A DNA stretch of 12,145 nucleotides from Smittium culicis (lineage: Eukaryota; Kickxellomycota; Harpellomycetes; Harpellales; Legeriomycetaceae): NCBI GenBank assembly GCA_001970855.1, contig LSSN01001627.1, positions 1-12,145 on the forward strand, written 5' to 3'. The position numbers were made by a program, and so were the translations under genes. Numbering within the stretch: the first letter of the stretch is position 1; every line of letters begins with the position of its first letter. Of this stretch, positions 1-8,800 are shown in pieces. The notes under the pieces are model-generated. The model made no database searches and was not told the origin of the DNA. It saw nothing but the letters and a program-made list of their open reading frames with translations.

Positions 1-435
1 GCTCCGGGAGCTGATGGTGTGCTATCTCAGGAATTGAAACTGGTGATGGCCGATCCATCACCCACATCAAGCCTAGCTAAATTAATACACAAAATAATCA
101 ACCTAATGTATGACATTTGGGATATACCCCAGTGCCTAGAAACATCAGTGGTGGTCCCGGTACCTAAAAAAGATGACCTGAAGGATTCCGATAACTACCG
201 AGAGATATCACTGATACCAACACTGGCAAAGCTGGTGTCCAAAATTGTGGCCACAAAACTTAGCAAAATCGATGCTAAATACCAAATATTGGTAAAATAG
301 CAATCCGGATTTTGGAGTTTCCAGGAATGTGCGGGCCAAGTGGCCACACAATACCAAATAGTCCGCCGACGAAAAATTCAGAACAAGGGAACATGGCTGT
401 GCTTTATCGACTATATCAAGGCCTACAATGATAGG
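1..435 (+). pseudogene. Decayed LINE (non-LTR retrotransposon) reverse transcriptase fragment, broken at both ends
   Basis: Frame 1 is open from the first base of the window. It reads through the N-terminal half of a LINE-type reverse transcriptase: APGADGV near the start, then a VPVPKK...NYREISLIPTLAKLV block (RT motifs 1-2, usually IPIPKKG...YRPISL), and after a stop at 298-300 QSGFWSFQEC (usual QAGFR) and WLCFIDYIKAY, which carries the motif A aspartate. The frame is unchanged across the TAG, so this is one point stop, not a frameshift. After KAY an extra Asn precedes DRI, where KAYDRV or KAYDKV is expected, and resemblance ends at about 435. The motif C FADD box and everything downstream are missing. 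The element starts outside the window and has lost its 3' half, the opposite of the usual 5' truncation of LINEs, so a later deletion or rearrangement is likely. GC is near 45 percent, well above the flank. The fragment cannot be active. The family assignment is firm; the clade is not determined. Confidence 0.88.
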
Positions 436-1106
436 ATAACAGTAGAAAATTCTTTTTTTGAAAGATGTATATATAAATTGATAGTTTTATATACTAAAAA
501 ATCGATTCAAAATAAAACATTGTATACTATTGCGTTAATTTAAAAAATATTGCTGAAAAAGGGATTTGAAGGTTTTATATAATAAAAATTGGGCTATAGA
601 AAAATTTATACTTTATACACATTATGAGTGATGTTTTTTTATAAGGTGAAAATCTAAGAAAGATGAGATATTTAAATTTTACCGCTTATTGTATACACCA
701 AAATTAATTTTAATAAAATAGAAATTTAAAGGAAATGGTGTGGATATTAAATTGGTTTAAAGTATTAAAATTAATTTCAGAGTACAATCTTCAAATAAAA
801 TTTTGAAAAATACTCAAAGCTTATAAAATTTATTTAAATTGATTAATAATAAATATGAATCTGATCTGCCATATATATCAGATTTTTGTTCTATTTTTGG
901 TGGTATCTGATTTATTATGGCTTCTAAAGATTTACTATAGCCGTTTTGAAAATAGAAAAAATTGAGCATTGATCCTTAATTTATATTAATTATTTGATAT
1001 TCTCTGTAATTATTGCTTTATTCACTGATATTGGTCATAAACTCATTCTAGTTTCAATATAAAAAAATCAAAAATTCGATTTTAAATCATAATTGTGTAT
1101 TTTTAG
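436..1106. other. AT-rich intergenic stretch, no gene seen
   Basis: The sequence drops abruptly to roughly 20-25 percent GC after the LINE fragment. Stops are dense in all frames and I recognise no coding signal. The only structure noted is a perfect 8-bp inverted repeat, AATCTGAT at 858-865 and ATCAGATT at 877-884 with an 11-nt loop; in sequence this AT-rich it may be chance. Confidence 0.5.
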
Positions 1107-1545
1107 ACTCATATCAATGAAATAGAAGGACTTGAATTAAATCTGAGTGCAAAAAACTTGGTAGCTGACTCAGTAGAATCTACAACAAGGCTAATTGTTA
1201 TTTTAAAAAAACCATCAAAAGAATTGATTTCTGGTACCACATCTCAAAAAATAATTCGCGATATTATAAACGCCGGTGGATACTTGTATAAAAATAACAT
1301 TAAAATTTATATTTCACAAATTCAAATGATGCTAACACAAAATTTGATAGCGTAATAAAAATAAATAAATCAACTATAATTTACAAAAAGAACTAGCTGT
1401 AATGAAAGCTTTGATAAATTTTCACCTTCAGCTAACATTAATATCGAGATAATTAACAGAAATAATAGGGATAAATACACAGTGCATAATAATATATCTT
1501 TTCTGGAGTTTTTTTTCCTTATCCAAGAGACTATTGAAAGATTCT
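1107..1545 (+). pseudogene. Possible decayed coding sequence of unknown identity
   Basis: One frame stays open for 82 codons (1107-1352), starting just after TTTTTAG, which resembles a 3' splice site. It reads protein-like text including INEIEGLELNLSAKNL, TTRLIVILKKPSKEL and KIIRDIINAGGYLY. It is interrupted by a cluster of stops at 1353-1379 and then reopens in the same frame for about 55 codons (NESFDKFSPSANINIEIIN ... LIQETIERF) to a stop at 1543-1545. The body has higher GC and a less biased composition than its flanks. Stops inside a preserved frame would fit a decayed gene or a transposon remnant. There is no ATG at the left end and I recognise no domain. It could also be two chance open stretches, since the second half is largely AT-rich codons. 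Confidence 0.25.
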
Positions 1546-3284
1546 AGGAATATTACCAACCTAATTTTTGGGTTAATGTGCTATAAAGAAATATCATAAT
1601 CCGATATACTCCGATTGAACGGTATTTTTTTCACTGAAAAACGTGGTTAGGAATTTAATTTAATATCTAAAATTCATTTTTAAGTATTCCGAGGTAGCAA
1701 AAATCACAGATTTAATAGTTGAAGATAAATTCGAAACTCTGGGCAGCTTGGTTTGAATTTTTATGGATTTCATATTTATTATAGCTGATAAATATAAAAA
1801 TATTTATTTGAATTCGCACTTCTCGTGTATTGATTTTTTGAAAAGGAGGATATTTATTCACATTTACGCATTATTTTTAAAATCTGAAAAATCAAATTTT
1901 GATATCATAAGTCTAATCAGCATTAAGAGAAAGCGCGGAAGACCAAAAATTATAATGAAAGGCTATTTTCTTCGCATTGATTAGAAAATATATTTATAGA
2001 AAACCATATTTCAATATACCATATATAATAAATTCACTTTTAATAATAATATAATCACTGTAATAGAATATAAAAAAATTATAAGTGGTGTTTTAGTTTA
2101 AATTAAATTCGTGTCGATAATATGAGTGAGTATAGTATTCACTAATTTCTGATTTAACTACTTCGGGTTATTCAGAATATCAAGAAATTATATACTAATA
2201 ATTTTTCGGTTTAAATTAGCATTTTTACAGGTATTTTATATTCAATATATACTTATTCTTTTGTTCTTACAAGAAGATTGGTTCAAAAGTAAATGGTTTA
2301 TTTCATATACGAATTAGGCCAGAAATTTTTCTCATGAAAAGGCGAAATTTAATATATTTCATAAATAAATTAATAAAAATATATTCAGCTAAAGTTTTTA
2401 AAGTAAAAAATTTCTTCGCACTAAGCATTAATATTTTTTATTTTGTTACCCATCCATATGTATTAACTCATGTTAAATATTCATTAATAATAAATTCAAA
2501 GCACTAATTGATAATCATAAGCTTAATTAATTAATATATAAAGTTATAATTTGAATAGTCTTTCCCATCGAAATTTAATATTTTGAATAAATATAAAAAT
2601 CATAGAGGAGAATTTTTGAAGCCGCAATTAATTTAAAATATACCATTTATAAAAAATTTTAGCGGATAAAATTTTAAATTCGAAGCAAGATCGGATTTGA
2701 AATTATGCGCTCAATAAACTTGAAAGTTCTAATAATTATGTTGAAATCCTAAAATTAAAAAGGTATTAATATGAGCTATCAGATATTTTCATTTTTTTAA
2801 TTTTAATTATTTTAAAAATCAACTTGGATTTGACGTTTCTAACACAGAACAAGGATTTATTTGCGATTTTTTTATTATTAAAAAGTTTTAATATCTATAG
2901 TAAAACTAAATAAAATACAAAAAAAACCATAGGTTTTAACGTGAGAAACTGTTTACTAATTTCTACTCAGTATAAATAAAATATATCTAAAATTTCTATA
3001 TAATAGCGAAATTGAAAATATTACCTTAATCTTAATAGAAAATAACACAGGAATTATACACATTTTACCTTTTTAATAAAGAAATATTTTTAAAAAACAA
3101 AATTTGAGACTTGAAAAAAATAACCAAAAGCTAAACTTATTATATCTATGTTTTTTTTAGTTATCTATATCATCATAGATAAAATAACCAATATATATTA
3201 AATATCGAGACATATTACGTTAGTAGAAAATTAAGTATATAATCGTATCCCTTTAAGAATATTGCACCCTAAAAGAAACAAGTA
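1546..3284. other. AT-rich intergenic stretch with one short AT-hook reading frame
   Basis: About 1.7 kb of very AT-rich sequence with stops throughout every frame and many runs of A or T. Apart from the small reading frame at 1763-1984, listed separately, I see no gene, RNA gene or organised repeat. Slightly less AT-biased patches at about 1540-1760 may be transposon debris, but give no recognisable protein. Confidence 0.5.
1763..1984 (+). other. Short open frame of 73 codons with an AT-hook motif; real gene doubtful
   Basis: The frame runs from an ATG preceded by an in-frame TGA (1754-1756) to a TAG, and would encode 73 residues. Residues 55-62 (bases 1925-1948) read KRKRGRPK, which contains the RGRP core of an AT-hook, a minor-groove DNA-binding motif. 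The rest is Ile/Phe/Tyr/Lys-rich, as expected from translating AT-rich DNA. The same basic motif is common in the linkers of retrotransposon polyproteins, so a relic of such an element is as likely as a gene. I saw no promoter, intron or neighbour that supports expression. Confidence 0.15.
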
Positions 3285-3585
3285 TGTGAAATGACGGATC
3301 TCAGGAAATCTGAAGTCCTCGGTGTTGATCACATCACGTTTCCTAAACCCCTGGTCCAACTTGATTTTGTTTCGGAAAATTTTTCTTTTTTTTTTTTATA
3401 ACGGGACCTTTCTCTTAAACCAGCTTAATGAAACGAGCAGGAATATATCAAATCGAAGATTTAAAACCATTCATAATCTCTCTTTGCGACCTCAAATAAA
3501 GCTTTTAGAGTTCTATTCGTTTACCTCCGTCAATCCAGGTTTGTACTTGAGGCATTATACAGAGTCGCATTCTATAGAATGACTG
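3285..3585 (+). other. Unidentified GC-enriched island with a 95-codon open frame
   Basis: This island is clearly richer in G and C than the DNA on either side, especially at 3290-3380. On the + strand a frame is open from 3295 to a stop at 3580-3582 (95 codons, no ATG at its left end), reading SRFLNPWSNLILFRKI, then NISNRRFKTIHNLSLRPQIK and VNPGLYLRHYTES. It spans a run of T that would give four Phe residues. The - strand also reads protein-like text in one frame (LDQGFRKRDVINTEDFRFPE), but with stops. I cannot assign either strand to a family. Decayed transposon or an old gene fragment are both possible, and the coding strand is uncertain. Confidence 0.25.
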
Positions 3586-4243
3586 GTTACTCAAATTTTT
3601 CTTTATATTAAAGCTTTAATTGTGAAATGTGATAAACATCCTTAACCAAAATATTTTTATCTACTATGAGCAATAAATCTTTGTATAGTTTTGGGATTTT
3701 CTTATAGGACCCTCATTACATTAGTTATCATCACATGCTATGATACAATTACTGATCAGAGGGTTCTAACTTTACAAACCAAGATAATTGGGTTATAATA
3801 GGGCGATTGACCATATACACAGAACACTGCGACGGCATTGTTAAAATCATAGCCTGGATTTCATGTAAAAACCGATTAAAATTCAAAAAAAATATTATAA
3901 GTATAAATTATTAATATTTTTTAAAGTAGTTAAAAAACTAAATGTATAAATAAAATTTTTTTTATAATTATTCGATAACTATATCAGTTTTTTTAAATTT
4001 TACTTGGAATATATATTAGAATTATTTTAACAGAAAAAAAACTTTATAATAAAGTAAAAAAAAGAGGGATAGAAAACATTACAGTTTTTTTGAAATATAA
4101 GGAAAAAAATTCCCAAATAAGCTTTTAATGAATTTAATATATTTATATAAGAAATTTTTTGAGTCGAAATGTATTAAAAATGGGGATTAGTTTCAATATT
4201 TACTCTTTTTTTTCAATTTGGTCTACAAAATTTATAAACTTTG
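3586..4243. other. Intergenic stretch between GC island and LINE fragment
   Basis: It is mostly AT-rich with long T and A runs from about 3880 on. The part at 3700-3870 is less AT-rich and holds an imperfect palindrome (listed separately). It also holds a roughly 50-codon - strand open stretch, from about 3900 to a TAA at 3751-3749, that I cannot identify. No supported gene. Confidence 0.4.
3707..3766. repeat. Imperfect 60-bp palindrome (long hairpin), possible MITE remnant
   Basis: The ends GGACCCTC (3707-3714) and GAGGGTTC (3759-3766) are inverted copies with one mismatch. The centre has a perfect TATCAT / ATGATA inverted pair around the 8-nt loop CACATGCT (about 3725-3744). The bases between the two pairings are partly complementary. 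The whole unit could fold into one interrupted hairpin, as in a very short MITE or the joined inverted termini of a decayed DNA transposon. No clear target-site duplication is visible, and no second copy is present in the window. Confidence 0.4.
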
Positions 4244-4268
4244 TTTTTTTTTTTACGAGAAATTTATT
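4244..4268 (-). terminator. LINE polyadenylation signal followed by poly(A) tract
   Basis: On the - strand the hexamer AATAAA (4268-4263) is followed 8 bases later by eleven A residues (4254-4244). It sits about 60 bases beyond the last stop of the LINE coding relic. This arrangement is the expected end of a reverse-transcribed polyadenylated RNA. A-runs are common in this window, so the position next to the LINE is what gives it weight. Confidence 0.6.
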
Positions 4269-4508
4269 AAAAACAGTATAAAAATGTATAAAACATATAT
4301 TAAAGTATTTAAAAAATTCTATACAACTCCTACTCGCCGATCTGGTAGCTCCTCGCCACTGGGCGTCGGTTCAAGGAGTCTGGTGATTTACTAATACTTT
4401 CAAACATCAACAATCGGGTATCACGAATGCTATTCAAAAATTTTGCTGTTTCCAGCTCAAATTGTGATTGGCTGTATCAGCACGAAGCTGGCTCAAGAAT
4501 TTTTTAGA

Positions 4509-4534
4509 CCCCACCCCCCCCCCCCATCCCACCC
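4509..4534 (-). repeat. G-run cluster with G-quadruplex potential (C12 tract on + strand)
   Basis: The + strand carries CCCC-A-C12-AT-CCC-A-CCC. The - strand therefore has four separate runs of at least three G with 1-2 base spacers, satisfying the usual G-quadruplex pattern. It lies inside the LINE C-terminal relic, and is the likely site where the reading frame slipped. Such a tract is striking in a window with few C or G runs, and the exact count of 12 may vary between cells or reads. Confidence 0.7.
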
Positions 4535-5010
4535 AAGGAGTTTCCGACCTGCACCATTTGAGCTTGATAGAAAGAAGATCGAAATTAAAAAAATTGCTCA
4601 TTAATATTTAAGCGTATGGCTTTCCACCTTTCACACACCAAAAATAAATTTTTATCGTTTCTGGCACAGTCTTATTACAAAATGGGCAGAAATTTTTATA
4701 TTTTTCGTTTATTATTTTTGAATTCGATAGTTTTTGCACTGTCCAAAATTTTCCTGTTCTGATTTTACCAATATCCTGGAATCCTCTTCGCTGTTCTAGA
4801 AAAATTTCTTGTAAATTTATCTAGCATTATGTACTCTTAACTCTTCTATCAGTTGTCTATTTATGAATTTTCGATTTATTATTAATCACTTTCCTATGTA
4901 CTAGCGTATTTAGCACATTTGTGGTGTTTTTTGAACTGCAATATTTTTTTAGCCACTTATTAGTGCCTGATACCCAAGCTCTCATTATTGATCTGGCTGA
5001 AAATTTAATT

Positions 5011-5894
5011 ATTTATAAAGACTGCTAAACTTTATTTTTTTATATAAATAGTGATATTTAATGTTCTTTAAATTTATTGGAATTAAATTAAAATTTTTAT
5101 AATATATCAATAAGTGTCATTAATTAAAACATTGCTTTATTAAAATTTAAAAAATATATATACAAAAAACCATTATTGTAATTCATAACAATCGATGTAA
5201 AAAATATTTTGGTTTTAATTAAAAATAGTCTTGAATTTCACGCCTGTTTTTTGAATACATCTTGGAAATTCGATAAAAGATCTAGGAAACTAATAAAAGC
5301 TCTATAGTTTAATGGTTATACAACATTTATACACTAGTTTATTTTATTTAAATAATTTATTTATTGATATTCACGAAATTTTATTATTAGGATAACAACA
5401 AAAGAAACTATGTGATAAACTAAATTTAAATAGTAAATTAAATGATTGGTTGGAATTAAAATTTCGATTAATTTTAAATCAGTAATTCATAAATTATATT
5501 TTCTATACTATACTTATTAACAAATATTAAAATGATAAATCGCTGAGAAAATTATAATATGAATAATCAGCAAATAATCACAATGTTATCGCAATAAGTA
5601 AAAAGTTGACATATTGTGATATAACTTGCAAAGCCCTAACATTCTGTGAGATTTCTCTTTAAAAAATTAAAAGCTGTATTTTAAAGGGGATTAATTTTTA
5701 TTGAGCTTTCAATATCAAAAATATGACGAATATTAAATAAAATTAGTAAACAGAAAAGAAATTAATTTTATTGAATTAAATAAAAAAAGAAAAAAGGTTT
5801 TGAGTAAATTAGAAATATGTAAATAAACAAAATTTATAAAAAAAGTTGGATAAGGTAAGAGGCAATGGTGATCAATTTGAATTACAAGTTTCTT
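5011..5894. other. AT-rich 3' flank of the EFR3 gene, no gene seen
   Basis: It is very AT-rich with no recognisable coding frame. On the - strand, AATAAA occurs at 5772-5767, about 125 bases past the EFR3 stop, and may serve as its polyadenylation signal; such hexamers are frequent by chance here. At 5300-5320 the sequence TAGTTTAATGGTTA resembles a tRNA A-box, but no matching B-box or cloverleaf follows. Confidence 0.45.
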
Positions 5895-8800
5895 TTAAAT
5901 TTTCAGATAGTCAAATACCATTTTTGTTTCCGTGTCGTTTGTAATGGTGTCTGTATACTCGGGGTCAACCGTTAAATCGAGCGAGTATTCAGACCCAGAT
6001 TCGATTTGAATCGATTGGTTGTTCATAGATGGCGAGTAATTTGAGACGTTTTTGGCAGATTTTTTGCTCCTTACGCCTGAATGGCTGTTTGCGTTGCTTC
6101 CATCGTTGGTCGAAGAGAAAAAATTCAAGTTTCTTTGGTTTGGCTTTTTGGATGATTTCATTTCTAACAAACTATTCATCGTATTGAATCCGTCTGCAAG
6201 GGCAGATTTCAAGTCACTGGCACAAATAACTTTATTTTCAGATCCTGGTTCTTCAAAGTTTAATGCTGATTGGTTTGAGTTGAAAAGGTTTGCACTGTTA
6301 GAGAATGACTTCGAGTTAATTATATTTTTAGCTAGATTTTTGCGTGTTTTATTTTCAGATTCAATTTCGAATTCTTCAAGACCTAGGCCAAGCTCATGTC
6401 TGTACATGTTTGATTTCTGACTATCAAGATTCTTGCTATTGTTAGATGTCATCGAATGCGCTCTACTTTCAGAGGCATATATGGATGATCTGTCGTTAAT
6501 TGAAATAGAATCAATAGATTTCATAGAGTTAATCGATGTAGTTCTGGTAACATAAATTCCATCTGGCTGTGTTTGGTCAACTTTTAGGCTAGTTGAGAAG
6601 CGGCTATTAGAACTAGCTCTTATTAATTCACTTTTATGAGTAATCTTTGATTTATTTACTCCATTTTTATTGGTTGATAAATTGTTTGAATTTTCGTTAT
6701 TAGATATAGAGTTAAAAGAAATGTCCAATTTATTGAATTCAATGCTATCGAGAGCATCTTTGTCATTAAAATTTATATCGATAAAGCTTTTGTTTTTATT
6801 TCCTCTGTTACCAGATGTTCTAGACTTAAAATGCTGTTTGAGGGACGGGTAAAGAATAGAGAGATTATCAACAAACTCGGATGATAAATTATTATTTATA
6901 TGGTCTCTGGTATCAATTTTTTTAGCTGAGTCTTCTGATGATTGAGAAGTATTCAAGCTCTGGACGATTTTTTTGTAGTCCCAAAATTCCACATCCTTTG
7001 ATGGAGCAGTAAATCTAGTGTGGGATTATTATAAAATTAAATTAAGAATTTTTTTATAAAACACATTTAAAATAATAATAAATTAAGTTTACTGTTTTTC
7101 TTCAGTTAACCAAGACAGAATTGGATTAAACAAATCAAAATCAACCTCAGATTTCCAGCAATTGGATAGTTTTTGGCTGGTAATGGTATCAGATACATAA
7201 GTTGAAAATGCAGAGATTGAATCTGTATAAGCAGGGTTAAGATTGTTTACAGCTTGCGAAATGAGCGAGGCTGATAATTTACTTAAAATGGTAGAGTAAA
7301 TAGTTTGTATATAGCAAAAGTGGTTCAAGAATGAACGAATTTCAGTCAATTGAGGCTTTGAAGAATCTTGACTGCTTTTGCTCGTTAGATTATGATTGTT
7401 TTTACTAGGAGCTCTTTGTTCGGGAAGTTTGTTGGTTGAATTTTGAGTCTGAGTAAAACTCGCTGTAGGAAAGCTCAAGTAATCTACAGCAGAAGTTTCA
7501 GTGCCAGCAGTAGGTGAAGAATTTGCTAATTCAATTGCAATTTTGTAGCAAGGAATCATTTGTTGGTAAATTTCGTTAATGACTTTTAAAGTTGCCGATG
7601 AGTGTAAGCATTCAGGGTTTGAATTAATATCAGCGGTAATATATGTGGACAGGAAAGAGCTTGCAATTAAAAAGTCACAAGTGCTAAAAGGGGTGACTAA
7701 CGAGTTGACAAGTAAGTATAGGAATGATTGTAGTATACTAAAGAAAGAGGGATCATTTGGGAACTGGGTGTAATTGTTCGAGAAAGATTTAGGAAGATCT
7801 GGATGGAACGGGGAAGCTGAGAATTGAGTTAAAAGCTTGTAATTGCTTTTATCTATCGAAGTTAAGTCGATTTTATTTTTATTTGAGAACGATTCAGTTG
7901 AATCAAATAGATCGAATTGGGAGCTAAAATCATTTAACTGTAAGCGCAATTGGCTACTTGGATTATTGAATATAGCACTATTATTATCTACTGGACTTAA
8001 ATTGGGCATTTTTTGAGGAAAGAAGTTATCAGATATCCTGCTGTTTATAGAGCTCGGTTTACATGTAATTGAGTTGTATTGATAAGCGAGTGATAGAATT
8101 TGAGCAGATAGAATACGAATCTGAGGATCGATGGAAGATAGGAGCAAGGCGAATGGCTTGAAAAGAGAGAAAGAAATACCAGACTTGATTAAGTTGTGTG
8201 AATTTGGCTTATTATTGGGCGAAGATAAATCCAAGGAAACTTTGAGGAGGTTGGAAACGACTAATCGAATTGATTTTAGGAGCCAAATAGATTTTGGGTA
8301 AGATTCTAGTGCATGTAATTTATCGATATTGCTAGAGTAATCTGATATTTTTGGGTAATTGATTTTAAAAGATTCGTTTAATAGTAAATCAATGTCAATT
8401 AGTTGGGAGATGTACGAGATGAAATCAGCATCTTGATTTTCATAGTATTGGCTTTTAACGAGACCGCCTATAGTTGATATGATGGTATCGAGCAATTGTC
8501 TAGTTAACTGAAAATTTTGTAGAGAGTCTATGTTTGACGGAGAGGTAGATGGTGAAAATGGTTGTTGGCTAATAGAAAAGGCCAAGTCAATGTTTGAACA
8601 ATTATCAAGTTTAGCAACTTCTAATAAGTTATTGACAAGTTTAGATAAAACCTCCAATACAGAGATACCAACAAGAACGATAGGACCATTGACCAAATTA
8701 TCTAAGATAGAAACGATTGAGAGCTGAGTCTTCATTTTTTGACCAGGTGGTTTAGTTGGTATGGAGCTGGAGGATTTTTCAAGGTATATTAGAGTTTCGG

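Larger units (their letters stand above)
4244..5010 (-). mobile_element. 5'-truncated LINE 3' end: decayed C-terminus of ORF2 with poly(A) tail
   Basis: Read on the - strand, one frame from about 5000 to a TAA at 4610-4608 gives the C-terminal part of a LINE ORF2 protein. It begins SARSIMRAWVSGTNKWLKKY, crosses three in-frame stops (first TAG at 4859-4857), continues GFQDIGKIRTGKFWTVQKL, and ends in a zinc-knuckle-like CPFCNKTVPETIK...C (Cys codons at 4688-4686 and 4679-4677). The expected His of this finger appears replaced. A further block in another frame (4497-4330; FELETAKFLNSIRDTR...) looks like the extreme C-terminus, so at least one frameshift lies between, probably at the G-run near 4514-4525. 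Downstream are AATAAA (4268-4263) and an A11 run (4254-4244), the expected 3' end of a retroposed transcript. The endonuclease and RT domains are missing, as in normal 5' truncation. It is dead. The family looks similar to the fragment at the left edge, but the two do not overlap in protein content. Confidence 0.82.

Noticed and set aside
858..884. 8-bp inverted repeat with 11-nt loop as a possible terminator or operator
   Set aside because: Perfect but short, in AT-rich DNA with no adjacent gene; expected by chance.
3381..3399. T-run near 3380-3400 as a retroposon poly(A) tail on the - strand
   Set aside because: It lies inside the GC island rather than at its edge, and no polyadenylation signal or retroposed coding sequence is placed correctly for it.
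5299..5380. tRNA-like start: TAGTTTAATGGTTA matches an A-box/D-arm
   Set aside because: No convincing anticodon stem, no GGTTCGA-type B-box and no acceptor pairing follow; likely chance or a very decayed tRNA-derived element.
6052..6852. Open frames of 122 and 60 codons on the + strand within the EFR3 tail exon
   Set aside because: They are antisense shadows of Ser/Asn/Leu-rich codons, with Phe/Leu-rich translations and no independent coding signal.
5895..6992. Exon 4 frame as an independent gene starting at its first listed residue
   Set aside because: The first codon is GTG, not ATG. The frame is open upstream to an exact splice acceptor and joins EFR3 in frame; the first internal ATG is far into the frame.
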